In this document: piece by piece, positions 1 to 6,970 of the stretch | How positions within the stretch are numbered: the stretch's first letter is position 1 | How the letters are laid out: every line of letters starts with the position of its first letter | Source: JAYEHK01 sp034659475 | GTDB lineage: Bacteria > Bacillota > Syntrophomonadia > Syntrophomonadales > Syntrophomonadaceae | Assembly (NCBI GenBank): GCA_034659475.1 | Contig: JAYEHK010000131.1 | Location: 1 to 11,556 of the forward strand | DNA length: 11,556 nucleotides | Reading direction: 5' to 3' | The notes under the pieces: model-generated | The model's database searches: none | The model's input: the letters and a program-made list of their open reading frames with translations, nothing else | Told to the model about the DNA's origin: nothing | Made by a program: the position numbers and the translations under genes

Positions 1-237
1 ATGCTGAAACGATACTTGCCGCTAGTAATAACCAGTCTTTACGCTAGTAAAAATCATTACCTTTTTCACGGGCCATGTAATATATTGCTTGGCTCGTTAT
101 TTTTTTATGTTGACCGATATAGCTTAGACGATCAGATTGCGTTGTTTTCCCGTTCATTGCCTGTCGCTCCGATGTTATTCTGTCGCTGGATGCCATTTCT
201 TTCGGGAAAATAATGTGTTGTTTCTGCCGCCGGTAAT
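1..237. other. Unrecognised sequence upstream of the truncated dehydrogenase
   Basis: No recognisable gene was found here. The + strand frame opening at base 1 gives 70 residues of low-complexity, protein-unlike sequence ending in TAA at 211-213, in the same frame as the dehydrogenase fragment that follows but with no similarity to the missing N-terminal half of that family. On the - strand a frame is open from 244 down to a TAG at 44-46. Its hydrophilic composition (first ATG at 196) looks more protein-like, but it has no ribosome binding site and I recognise no family. The stretch is probably foreign DNA joined to the dehydrogenase by rearrangement. Confidence 0.4.
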
Positions 238-1038
238 TTGTCGTTCAACACTGGTGCACATGAAGTTTATTGCCTTGGTGGTGTTCAGGGTGTAGTCGCT
301 ATGGCGTTAGGTACTGAAACGATTAAGCCTGTAGATAAAATTGTTGGTCCTGGAAATAAATTTGTTGCAGAAGCAAAGAGACAATTATTTGGTGAAGTAG
401 GTATTGACCTTCCTGCCGGACCTTCCGAAGCTTTAATAATTTGCGATGAAACTGCTGATGTTAACATTATAGCTGGTGACGTAATTGCTCAGGCTGAACA
501 CGGTTTTGAATCTGAGGTAGTATTAACAAGCACAAATGAAGCTTTTGCCTTGAAAGTTATGACTGAAGTAGACAAACAAATTTCAGTCTTGGAAACCAAA
601 GAGGTAGCTTCAGTTTGCTGGGCAAATAATGGTGAAGTAGTAGTTGTTGACAGCTTGGAAGAAGCTGTAGCAGTGGCTGATGTTTATGCCAGTGAGCACG
701 TAGAAACTCAGACAAAAGATGACGATTATGTACTTGCAAATTTAACGAATTACGGGTCACTATTTGTAGGACCTTATTCAACTGTTGCTCTTGGTGATAA
801 GGGTATTGGAACAAACCATATATTACCTACAATGAAGGCAGCACGTTATACTGGGGGAATGTGGGTTGGCATGTTCCTGAAAACCTTAACTTATCAGAAA
901 TGTGAAGAGCAAGGTCTTAAATATGTTGCGCCATATGCTTCAATTTCTTGCGCTATGGAAGGTATGATGGCTCACAAACATTCAATTGACAAGAGATTAG
1001 AAAAATATAATCTACCAATTCCTACTTATAATAAATAA
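238..1038 (+). pseudogene. 5'-truncated histidinol-dehydrogenase-family gene
   Basis: This is the C-terminal two thirds of a zinc- and NAD-dependent histidinol dehydrogenase-family enzyme: about 266 codons against about 430 for the family. Recognisable homology begins around 'GAHEVYCLGGVQ', so the N-terminal part is lost. The remaining metal and catalytic residues are intact (numbering from codon 238): Gln85 and His88 in 'AQAEHG', Glu153-His154 in 'ASEHV', Asp187 and His194 in 'LGDKGIGTNH', and His246 in 'EGMMAHKH'. The segment 'ARYTGGMWVGMFLKTLTYQ' recalls the HpsN-like (sulfopropanediol 3-dehydrogenase) branch and differs from what I recall of true HisD, so the ancestral substrate was probably not histidinol. 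No ribosome binding site precedes the TTG at 238, and the in-frame stop at 211 blocks extension. A terminator follows at once. It is called a pseudogene because the fold cannot be complete. The family call is firm and the subfamily is a memory-based inference. Confidence 0.8.
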
Positions 1039-1047
1039 TAGAATCAG

Positions 1048-1086
1048 AAAAAACAGTCTCAAAAAAACATTTTGAGGCTGTTTTTT
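1048..1086 (+). terminator. Rho-independent terminator of the dehydrogenase fragment
   Basis: The stem pairs A-rich bases 1048-1064 (ending CTCAAAA) with 1070-1086 (TTTTGAG, one G-T wobble, CTG, then TTTTTT) around a five-base loop. It starts ten bases after the TAA of the truncated dehydrogenase, which suggests that gene was once an expressed transcription unit end. Confidence 0.85.
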
Positions 1087-1360
1087 GGTTCCTCGCTAAA
1101 ATGAGTGGGTTGAAAAATAGCACAGAACATGCATTTAGTTTAACATCTAATGGGCTTAGTCCATAATTGGGGAATATATCCTACTGCGTATACATCCATT
1201 TATGGAAAATTATTCATGTAAAAAGTTCGTTTTTTATACTATTTTATTAATAGCAGTACAAAAAATATGCGAGAGCAGGTGGCAGCATTGTCTGATGATA
1301 AAGTCTTACTTTTTCCAATACCAAGCATATATAATAGCCCGTGTTCCCAGAGTGAGTTGT
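1087..1360. other. Intergenic stretch with no supported gene
   Basis: AT-rich sequence between the dehydrogenase terminator and the left end of the IS1634-type element. Short open frames exist on both strands, for example 60 codons from 1202 that run into the element, but none has a ribosome binding site or familiar protein motifs. No part of the istA gene seen on the other side of the element could be found here, so this flank is not simply the other half of the insertion target. Confidence 0.5.
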
Positions 1361-1370
1361 AACCTGGATT

Positions 1371-1404
1371 CTCAGAACGCATAACGATTCTGAGCTTCTT
1401 TTTT
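1371..1404 (+). terminator. Terminator-like hairpin in the IS left end
   Basis: CTCAGAA (1371-1377) pairs with TTCTGAG (1388-1394) across a ten-base loop and is followed by CTTCTTTTTT. It overlaps the left inverted repeat and precedes the transposase promoter, so it should stop transcripts entering from the + strand outside before they reach the transposase gene. Confidence 0.6.
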
Positions 1405-1446
1405 GCTATAAAGTACTGAATTTACTGGGTTTACAGTTAATTTGTA

Positions 1447-1475
1447 TTGAATTCCATATCGTCATGTGTTATAAT
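1447..1475 (+). promoter_or_regulatory. Transposase promoter
   Basis: The -35 box TTGAAT (1447-1452) and a consensus -10 box TATAAT (1470-1475) are separated by exactly 17 bases, the expected sigma-70/sigma-A spacing. Transcription would start near 1482, leaving a leader of roughly 27 bases before the transposase start. Confidence 0.7.
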
Positions 1476-1497
1476 TTAGCTAGATAAACACATGACG
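1460..1497 (+). promoter_or_regulatory. 11-bp inverted repeat over the -10 box and up to the ribosome binding site
   Basis: CGTCATGTGTT (1460-1470) and its exact complement AACACATGACG (1487-1497) flank the -10 box and the predicted transcription start. The right arm ends on the first base of the ribosome binding site (GAGGTGAG, 1497-1504). In RNA started outside the element both arms are present and can fold next to the ribosome binding site. In RNA from the element's own promoter the left arm is absent. It could alternatively be an operator for a repressor. Confidence 0.55.
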
Positions 1498-1508
1498 AGG
1501 TGAGTGGT

Positions 1509-3122
1509 TTGGCGATTGTAAAACAACATGATAAACGTTCCGGCATTACATATGCTTACGAAGCAACATATCATTGGGATAAGGAAAAGCAGCAATCTCG
1601 CTGTAAACGTAGACTCATAGGCCGCGTTGATGATAAGACCGGTGAGATTGTTCCTACAGACGGTCGTTGTCGAAAAGACAAGCCCAAGACTGAACAAGCA
1701 AAGGCTAAACGTGGGCCGGCACCTGCAACTACATCCAGACATATGTATTATGGTGCCACCTATTTGCTGACAGAATTTTCGGATCAATTAGGCCTTACTG
1801 CCGATTTACAAAAATGCTTTCCGGATGACTATAAACAGCTGCTGTCGATAGTTTTTTATTTGATACTTGAAGACAACAATCCGCTATATCGTTTTGAAAA
1901 ATGGCATCTTACGCACAAACACCCCTATGGGGAAGACATAACTTCACCGCGCAGCAGTGAATTCTTTTCGAGTATTACTGACGATCAGGTAAATAAGTTT
2001 TTCTCGCTACAAGCAAAGCGTAGAGTTGAGGACGAATACTGGGCCTATGATAGCACAAGTATTTCCAGCTATTCAGAAGCTTTGCGTCAAGTTCAATACG
2101 GAAAAAACAAAGAGGATGATAAACTACCCCAGGTAAACCTATTGCTTGTATTTGGCGAAAAATCCGGATTGCCTTTTTACTACAGAAAACTCGCCGGAAA
2201 CATACCAGATGTCAAAACCGTTAAAACGCTTCTTGAAGATCTTGATATTTTCGGTATCGGAAAAGCAAAATTTGTCATGGATCGCTGCTTCTACTCAGAA
2301 GATAATATAAACAGCCTGTACAGAGAACACGTAAAGTTTCTGGTAGGCGTAAAGCTGTCATTGTCTTTCATCAGAAGAAACATGGATGGAATTTATGACC
2401 AAATCCTTTTTTTTACAAACTACGATGAGGCGCTCAACACTTACGGATATACGCACACTGCTGAGTGGGATTACAGCCAAGAGAGACCTTACAAAGGAGA
2501 TGTCCTGAAAGATAAGCGAAGAATCTATATCCATTATTACTACAGCATCGATAAAGGTGCTGATGATGAAGTTGCTTTCGATAAAAAAATCGCAACATTA
2601 TACCGTGAACTGGTCCAAGACAAACGTCTTGAAAGCCATGAAAAAGAGTATGCAAAGTATTTCGAAGTTAAGAAAACGCCGAAAAGAGGGATTACAGTTA
2701 CCTATAAGGAAGCTGCAATCAAGGAGGCACGGAAATACTTTGGCTATTTTGCACTTATAACAAATGAAAAGATGGAGGCGTTCACTGCACTTCATTTGTA
2801 TCGAATGAAGGATGTCGTTGAAAAAGCTTTTGGAAATCTAAAAGAACGGCTAAATATGCGGCGCATGTTGGTGTCATCTGAACGAAGTCTTGATGGAAAA
2901 ATCTTTGTAGAGTTTGTTGGATTGATTCTAATCTCACATCTGGATCACAAAATGAGAAAAAAAGGGCTTTATAAAAAGTATACGCTGCAGCAATTGCTTG
3001 ATAAACTTGATGTGATTGAATGCTTTGAGACATCTGGGCATACTCTGCGTTTAGGCGAAATTCTTAAAGCGCAAAGAGCTATTTACGAAGCACTGGATGT
3101 GGCGTTGCCAACATCGTCATGA
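1509..3122 (+). CDS. IS1634-family (IS4-like) DDE transposase
   Basis: A full-length transposase of 537 residues that cuts and pastes its own insertion sequence. The N-terminus 'IVKQHDKRSGITYAYE' is typical of the family. The catalytic carboxylates are visible as Asp in 'YDSTSIS' (near residue 180), Asp in 'FVMDRCFYS' (near 256), and Glu in 'YRMKDVVEKAFGNLK' (near 440), the last with the E-x6-K spacing of IS4-type signatures. I chose TTG at 1509 because the ribosome binding site GAGGTGAG (1497-1504) lies four bases before it. The GTG at 1500, three codons upstream, is inside that site and is a poor start, though it would add only three residues. The frame is intact to TGA just inside the right inverted repeat, so the protein may be active. 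Confidence 0.9.
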   Translation: MAIVKQHDKRSGITYAYEATYHWDKEKQQSRCKRRLIGRVDDKTGEIVPTDGRCRKDKPKTEQAKAKRGPAPATTSRHMYYGATYLLTEFSDQLGLTADLQKCFPDDYKQLLSIVFYLILEDNNPLYRFEKWHLTHKHPYGEDITSPRSSEFFSSITDDQVNKFFSLQAKRRVEDEYWAYDSTSISSYSEALRQVQYGKNKEDDKLPQVNLLLVFGEKSGLPFYYRKLAGNIPDVKTVKTLLEDLDIFGIGKAKFVMDRCFYSEDNINSLYREHVKFLVGVKLSLSFIRRNMDGIYDQILFFTNYDEALNTYGYTHTAEWDYSQERPYKGDVLKDKRRIYIHYYYSIDKGADDEVAFDKKIATLYRELVQDKRLESHEKEYAKYFEVKKTPKRGITVTYKEAAIKEARKYFGYFALITNEKMEAFTALHLYRMKDVVEKAFGNLKERLNMRRMLVSSERSLDGKIFVEFVGLILISHLDHKMRKKGLYKKYTLQQLLDKLDVIECFETSGHTLRLGEILKAQRAIYEALDVALPTSS

Positions 3123-3141
3123 GTATTCGAGAATCCAGGTT

Positions 3142-3508
3142 TTACCTCTGCCCGCTTCCCCGTACGAGTTAGCTGCCTGGCGGAAAGCAACTGTATAATA
3201 TGATTATTTCATACATGTAGATAAAAACACATACTCCGTGCCCTATGAATACATCAAGCACAAAGCAGATATCCGTGTAACAAGTAAAATCATTGAGGTA
3301 TTTTATCAAAACCATCGCATAGCATCTCATGTGCGCATTTATAGTGAAAGAAACAATCCTGTAATATTACCCGAACATATGCCGGACAACCATAAAGAGT
3401 ATCTAACCTGGAATAGGGAGTGCTTCATGGATTGAACTAGAACAGTGGGGGTCTAATACAGAGACAGTGATGCAGGCGATCCTTGAAACCGGACAAGGCG
3501 AACTGACA
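3142..3508 (+). pseudogene. istA: istA relic (IS21-type transposase, C-terminal part)
   Basis: Degraded remains of an IS21-family IstA transposase. From the first base after the IS1634 right repeat the frame reads 'LPLPASPYELAAWRKATV', then a TAA at 3196-3198 where a Gln or Asn codon is expected, then 'YDYFIHVDKNTYSVPYEY' and on to 'MPDNHKEYLTWNRECFMD'. This is the well-known region just after the catalytic core of IstA. The frame breaks at 3433 (TGA) and resumes one frame over at about 3449 as 'GSNTETVMQAILETGQGE'. The N-terminal three fifths, including the DDE residues, are missing. It is non-functional. The family call rests on strong motif resemblance. Confidence 0.8.
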
Positions 3509-3509
3509 G

Positions 3510-3662
3510 CAGGAACAAGCCAAGCTGCTGCTGCGGCTTGCTGCATGTAACTACATACAGGAAAAGCATAACATTATCATAATGGGGAATTCCGGGAATG
3601 GCAAAACCTATATGAGTTGTGCTTTCGGCATAGCTGCCTTACGGTAAGGGCTATGAAATTTA
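3510..3662 (+). pseudogene. istB: istB relic (IS21-type helper ATPase, Walker A region)
   Basis: A stub of the IstB AAA+ ATPase that assists IstA. The frame from 3510 reads 'QEQAKLLLRLAACNYIQEKH' and then 'NIIIMGNSGNGKTYMSCAFG' followed by IAALR, which includes the Walker A motif GNSGNGKT. It ends at TAA 3645-3647. A one-base shift then allows 'KGYEI', so decay was by both substitution and indel. The N-terminal part and everything after the P-loop are missing. It directly abuts the istA relic, with only a few bases between, where a complete element would have hundreds. Confidence 0.8.
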
Positions 3663-3795
3663 GCTTGCAAAAGATTGTAAATTCTCTTATCATAATTTTG
3701 TGTGGATCGCATATATAAATGCTGTTAGTGGGGGTTGTTATGTGCCTTTCCAACTAATCTGCTCTTGACGGCCATGATGCCGACAAGGTACGTGG

Positions 3796-3842
3796 AAAAA
3801 GAAAGAGTGTTTACGGGTAAGGTAACGGACTCTTTCTTTTTT
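3796..3842 (+). terminator. Strong terminator-like hairpin
   Basis: AAAAAGAAAGAGT (3796-3808) pairs perfectly with ACTCTTTCTTTTT (3829-3841) around a 20-base loop that can itself pair partly. The A and T flanks would make it work in either direction. It marks the downstream edge of the IS21 relic zone and would separate it from the - strand genes to the right. Confidence 0.65.
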
Positions 3843-3952
3843 ATTTTCTGGTCATTAGTTTACTATATGGAATCTCTGCAATAAGGTCAATATGATCATA
3901 GAAAAATAAAGTGCCGCTTTAGACGACACATTCATGTAGGTATTAAACTATG

Positions 3953-4054
3953 CTATGGGAAAATAATTTGACGCCTTTCGGATTTATGGGGAAATAGAAA
4001 TTGTCGCGCTACACTAAGACTGAATTCAGCTTTGGTCTCGGACATTATATTCAT
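3953..4054 (-). CDS. Short orphan ORF with a good ribosome binding site, function unknown
   Basis: A 33-codon frame starting MNIMSETKAEF and ending 'SERRQIIFP' before a TAG. It is not recognised. The support is the start signal: on the - strand AAGGAGG (4064-4070) lies nine bases before the ATG, as good as any in the window. No convincing promoter is seen. A TTGACA lies just upstream, but the matching -10 position would fall in the ribosome binding site. The peptide has no membrane segment and no cysteines. It could be the 5' stub of a gene cut off by the rearrangements to its left, or a genuine small protein. Chance is also possible. Confidence 0.35.
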   Translation of the reverse strand: MNIMSETKAEFSLSVARQFLFPHKSERRQIIFP

Positions 4055-4180
4055 CTGCGGATACCTCCTTAGCCAATTTAAACTTTGTCAAAAAACTTTA
4101 ATTAGTCTAAAGACCTGTTGAAAGTATTATCCCATGGTTTAGTTTAGGATGAAAGGCACCTTGTTATTAACCGCTTACCA
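4055..4180. other. Spacer between the short orphan ORF and the oxidoreductase terminator
   Basis: Apart from the ribosome binding site of the short orphan ORF I see nothing supported here. The whole stretch 3843-4180 holds no gene beyond that ORF and no recognisable repeat or RNA. Confidence 0.4.
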
Positions 4181-4181
4181 T

Positions 4182-4212
4182 AAAAAATAGGGCCCTGCAT
4201 TAGCAGGACCTT
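4182..4212 (-). terminator. Terminator of the 2-oxoacid oxidoreductase operon
   Basis: Read on the - strand, AAGGTCCTGC (4212-4203) pairs with GCAGGGCCCT (4198-4189) across a TAAT loop, with one mismatch and one wobble, followed by A and six T. It lies 18 bases after the stop of the delta subunit gene and ends the five-gene operon. Confidence 0.85.
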
Positions 4213-4230
4213 ACTACATTTTCTTTTGCA

Positions 4231-4491
4231 CTACACTGCTTTTTGTTTTTTCTTTCTTATAATAGAGATCGCACAATCAGGACAAACCATCTGGCATATG
4301 CCACATGCGATACAGCTATCTTCATCTTTGGGTTTTACCGTTGGGGTTCCATAAACGCCCAATTGTTCGGACCAGACTAACACCTGATTGGGGCATTTTT
4401 CTTTACACAGTCCACAGCCTTTGCAGTAGCTCGGAAAGATATGAAAAGTGGCTTTGTCCAGCTCATACGTGATGGCTTCTGGTTTATTCAT
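4231..4491 (-). CDS. korD: 2-oxoacid:ferredoxin oxidoreductase, delta (ferredoxin) subunit
   Basis: An 86-residue ferredoxin-like subunit that carries two [4Fe-4S] clusters and takes electrons from the thiamine-diphosphate core to free ferredoxin. The cluster motifs are Cys23-x2-Cys26-x2-Cys29-x3-Cys33 and Cys60-x2-Cys63-x2-Cys66-x3-Cys70, with an extra Cys73. Length matches stand-alone delta subunits. A longer frame reaches back to 4545, but the ATG at 4491 has AGGAAGGAG before it and gives the expected length, so I chose it. It overlaps the end of the gamma gene by eight bases, which suggests translational coupling. The gene is last in its operon. The symbol kor is used generically, because the oxoacid substrate (2-oxoglutarate, branched-chain or aryl 2-oxoacid) cannot be decided from sequence. 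Confidence 0.88.
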   Translation of the reverse strand: MNKPEAITYELDKATFHIFPSYCKGCGLCKEKCPNQVLVWSEQLGVYGTPTVKPKDEDSCIACGICQMVCPDCAISIIRKKKQKAV

Positions 4492-5071
4492 TGATTGCCA
4501 CTCCTTCCTGTAAGGATTTCTCTGCCAGGTTTTTGCCGATTTCAAGAGCCTTATAATTCAGATCTCTCAGAGCCGGATTTTTTTCGAATTTGGTTGCCAG
4601 TTTGTGATCCAAGGCAGCTTTTGCTGCTTCAAAACTGACGACATTGGTCAGGCCTATAACTGCTCCCATGATAATGATGTTAAACACTCTGGGATGCAGT
4701 TCATTATTGGCGATGTCAAGCGCTGGTATCCCTATGATTTGTTTGGCTTCAGAAGGTAGTTCTTCAGGACTTATCTTGATGCCTGAATCATAGACATATA
4801 GCGTTTTTGGGTCCGAGTAATCTACTGTTCGGTGGATGGCTCTGTCGCTTAGGGCAATGACTACATCGGCTTTGTTGAATTTGGGTGCCCCGATTCTTTT
4901 ATCACTGAACTGGATAAAAGCAATAGATACACCTCCGCGCTGTTCCAATCCGAAGTTAGGAATGTACAAGGCCTGTTTGTCCGAATTATAGGCTGCCTCT
5001 GCCAGAATCTCTGCAATGGACTGGACGCCCTGTCCGCCTTCTCCGGCTAATGTGATTCTTAAGAGTGCCAT
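4484..5071 (-). CDS. korC: 2-oxoacid:ferredoxin oxidoreductase, gamma subunit
   Basis: A 195-residue gamma subunit of the heterotetrameric 2-oxoacid:ferredoxin oxidoreductases. The N-terminal motif G10-E-G-G-Q-G15 (in 'RITLAGEGGQGVQSIAEIL') is the hallmark of the family's gamma domain, followed by 'YNSDKQALYIPNFGLEQRGG', where Q-R-G-G is also conserved. Length is normal (about 180-195). Its ATG shares one base with the TAA of the beta gene (TAATG), and its own end overlaps the delta start, so beta, gamma and delta are probably translated as a coupled set. No frame damage is seen. Confidence 0.92.
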   Translation of the reverse strand: MALLRITLAGEGGQGVQSIAEILAEAAYNSDKQALYIPNFGLEQRGGVSIAFIQFSDKRIGAPKFNKADVVIALSDRAIHRTVDYSDPKTLYVYDSGIKISPEELPSEAKQIIGIPALDIANNELHPRVFNIIIMGAVIGLTNVVSFEAAKAALDHKLATKFEKNPALRDLNYKALEIGKNLAEKSLQEGVAINE

Positions 5072-5826
5072 TAGTTATCCCCCTTTCCAAAGGGACTTTT
5101 GAGTTCTCCTACGGGGTATTGTTTTTCCATTTTATCTTCTAAGAATGCCCAAGTCTGCTCTGCATTGGTCTTCCAGTTAGTGGGGCAGGTGGATAGTACT
5201 TCTACAAAGGAGAATCCGTTGCCCTGTATCTGATTGGTCAGTGCATTTTTTAAATATTTTTTCAATTGCCTGTATTTTGATACTGTTGCTCTGGCAACAT
5301 AGGCGTTGTCTGACGCAACGGCTGCTACGAACTCTGGTCCCATGGTGGGATAACCGGTTTGCTCCGGATCTCTTCCGTACGGACTGGTTTCTGTCTTTTG
5401 TCCGGGCAGTGTGGTCGGTGACATCTGTCCTCCGGTCATACCATAATTGGTATTATTGCAGAGGATGACAGTTATTTTTTCATTTCTTACGGCGGAGTTC
5501 AATAGATGCTGTGAGCCGATGGAATAGCCACCTCCGTCTCCCATATATCCCACACAGATGAGTTCTGGTCGAGCTCTTTTTATGCCAACCATAACGGGAT
5601 TGGTTCTCCCATGATGGGTTTGTGTGCTGTCACAGGCAAAGAAGTTCCATGCTAGTAATGAACAACCGATGTCGCAACCGAATATGGTTTGATCTTGTAT
5701 TCCCAAATCGTCTATGGCTTCTCCCAATGCCTTCAATATAATTCCGTGTCCGCATCCGGGACAGAATTTATGGGGTTTGGAAGGCAGATACCATGATTTT
5801 GGTATTGCTGGTGTTACTGTTGTCAT
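5071..5826 (-). CDS. korB: 2-oxoacid:ferredoxin oxidoreductase, beta (TPP-binding) subunit
   Basis: A 251-residue beta subunit that holds thiamine diphosphate and the proximal [4Fe-4S] cluster. The TPP motif runs from G96-D-G98 to N124-N125 ('GYMGDGGGYSIG ... ILCNNTNYGMTGG'). Candidate cluster ligands by family pattern are Cys22 and Cys25 in 'FCPGCGHG', Cys51 (or Cys55) in 'FGCDIGC', and Cys214 in 'VLSTCPTNW'. Together with the alpha subunit it decarboxylates a 2-oxoacid oxidatively to the acyl-CoA, giving CO2 and reduced ferredoxin. The start has AAGGAAGGGGG before it, and the gene follows the alpha subunit after 17 bases. Length suits the four-subunit type. The substrate is not determined. 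Confidence 0.93.
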   Translation of the reverse strand: MTTVTPAIPKSWYLPSKPHKFCPGCGHGIILKALGEAIDDLGIQDQTIFGCDIGCSLLAWNFFACDSTQTHHGRTNPVMVGIKRARPELICVGYMGDGGGYSIGSQHLLNSAVRNEKITVILCNNTNYGMTGGQMSPTTLPGQKTETSPYGRDPEQTGYPTMGPEFVAAVASDNAYVARATVSKYRQLKKYLKNALTNQIQGNGFSFVEVLSTCPTNWKTNAEQTWAFLEDKMEKQYPVGELKSPFGKGDN

Positions 5827-5843
5827 TTGTTTTACCCCCTTCC

Positions 5844-6932
5844 TTAAAGGATACTTTTTACTTTACTGATAATGTCATGATCAATAATTCCTACGCCGGG
5901 CATATATAGATGTTCGAACTTAATGGTCTCTCCGTAGATTTCCTGTTTGGTCAGGCGTTCGAACTGTCCGTATGCTGATTCGGCAATAAGCATTTTTTTG
6001 GCACCGCTCTTCTGTATGGCTTCGCGCAGCTGTTTGGCAGGATAGGGTCTTAAGGTAATGGGCCTGAAATACCCTGCTTTGATCCCTTGTGCGCGAAGGG
6101 CTTTAACAGCATCATCAGCTGCTCTGGACACAATGCCATGTGTAAGGATGATAATATCTGCATCTTCGCAGTTTTTCTCTTCGTATTCTTCAATCTCCGG
6201 TGATATTGACTCATATTCTGCCGATACTTTCATAACCACTTCATACAGTTCTTCTTCAAGACTGTAAATGTTGCAAAGATGCGATGGTTCTCTGTCTTCT
6301 CCTATTTTTCCGCCTAATCCGATTAACGGATAGGGTTTTATCATCTCAATACTCCGATCTTCCGGATTATAGAGTTCGAGCGGTTCTCTCATCTTGGCCT
6401 GGTATCCATCACCCAGAATAAACACCGGGAATCGATATTTCCACGCTGTGTTAAAAGCTTTTATGGTGTAATCATACATTTCCTGATGGGTTGCTGTGGA
6501 ATAAACAATTCTATGCCCTTCACCATTTCCTCCAAAGGTGGTAAGGGTTACTTCCTGTTGTGAATAGACCACAGTGCCGGAGGATGGTCCTCCTCGCTGT
6601 TGAATCACCGCTACCGTAGGAAGTCTCATAGCTTCTGCCATTCCAAAGGGTTCCTGCATCAGTACATTTCCCGGCCCTGCTGTTGCTGTAAAGGCTTTTT
6701 TACCTGCCTGCACTGCGCCGCAGGTAGTAAAACCAGCGGAAAGCTCATCTTCTGTCTGCAGAAAATGGCGATCATATTTGGGAGCCAGACGGGTCCAATA
6801 GTGCATAATTTCATTCTGCGGGGTGATGGGATACCCAAACATGATCTCTGCATCGGCTGCAAGACACGCCCAAGCGATTGTTTCATTACCGGTAAGAAAT
6901 GATTTCTTGGGTTGTTCTGTTATTTTTGCCAT
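5844..6932 (-). CDS. korA: 2-oxoacid:ferredoxin oxidoreductase, alpha subunit
   Basis: A 362-residue alpha subunit that provides the substrate side of the active site. The conserved 'FGYPITPQNEIM' places the substrate-contacting Thr at residue 37. 'LQTEDELSAG' contains the conserved acidic residues E61-D-E63 near the TPP ring, and 'QQRGGPSSGT' carries Arg113, which by family analogy contacts the oxoacid carboxylate. The C-terminal part ('IILTHGIVSRAADDAVKALR' to 'YFRPITLRPYP') is the transketolase-C-like domain. AGGAGGTG lies ten bases before the ATG. Its closest flavour is KorA or VorB. 'YPITPQNEI' recalls VorB proteins, while the Q-R-G-G-P-S segment is shared by both, so specificity stays open. 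It is the first subunit gene, 38 bases after the NTPase. Confidence 0.92.
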   Translation of the reverse strand: MAKITEQPKKSFLTGNETIAWACLAADAEIMFGYPITPQNEIMHYWTRLAPKYDRHFLQTEDELSAGFTTCGAVQAGKKAFTATAGPGNVLMQEPFGMAEAMRLPTVAVIQQRGGPSSGTVVYSQQEVTLTTFGGNGEGHRIVYSTATHQEMYDYTIKAFNTAWKYRFPVFILGDGYQAKMREPLELYNPEDRSIEMIKPYPLIGLGGKIGEDREPSHLCNIYSLEEELYEVVMKVSAEYESISPEIEEYEEKNCEDADIIILTHGIVSRAADDAVKALRAQGIKAGYFRPITLRPYPAKQLREAIQKSGAKKMLIAESAYGQFERLTKQEIYGETIKFEHLYMPGVGIIDHDIISKVKSIL

Positions 6933-6970
6933 TGCTTTAAAGCACCTCCTGTTCTAATCTCTATTTTTTA

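Larger units (their letters stand above)
1361..3141 (+). mobile_element. IS1634-family insertion sequence, apparently complete
   Basis: A 1781-bp element bounded by perfect 13-bp inverted repeats: AACCTGGATTCTC at 1361-1373 and its reverse complement at 3129-3141. Partial similarity continues inward (GAA..GCATAACGA on the left against GAA..TCATGACGA on the right end read inward). It encodes a single full-length transposase. Size, one-gene layout and transposase type fit the IS1634 group of IS4-like DDE elements. No convincing target-site duplication is visible (GTTGT on the left, TTACC on the right), which suggests the flanks have been rearranged since insertion. The right flank is istA-derived. 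Confidence 0.85.

Noticed and set aside
1..213. 70-codon + strand frame starting at base 1
   Set aside because: No family motif, no visible ribosome binding site and unprotein-like composition. It shares frame with the dehydrogenase fragment but bears no resemblance to that family's missing half.
1202..1384. 60-codon + strand frame running into the IS left end
   Set aside because: It crosses the terminal inverted repeat, has no ribosome binding site and has no recognisable domain.
1356..3146. Target-site duplication flanking the IS1634-type element
   Set aside because: The bases next to the two ends (GTTGT and TTACC) do not match, and shifting the boundary by a few bases does not produce a repeat.
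3238..3435. 65-codon frame as a stand-alone gene
   Set aside because: It is only the unbroken middle of the istA relic. The homologous frame continues upstream to 3142 through a nonsense codon and downstream after a frameshift.
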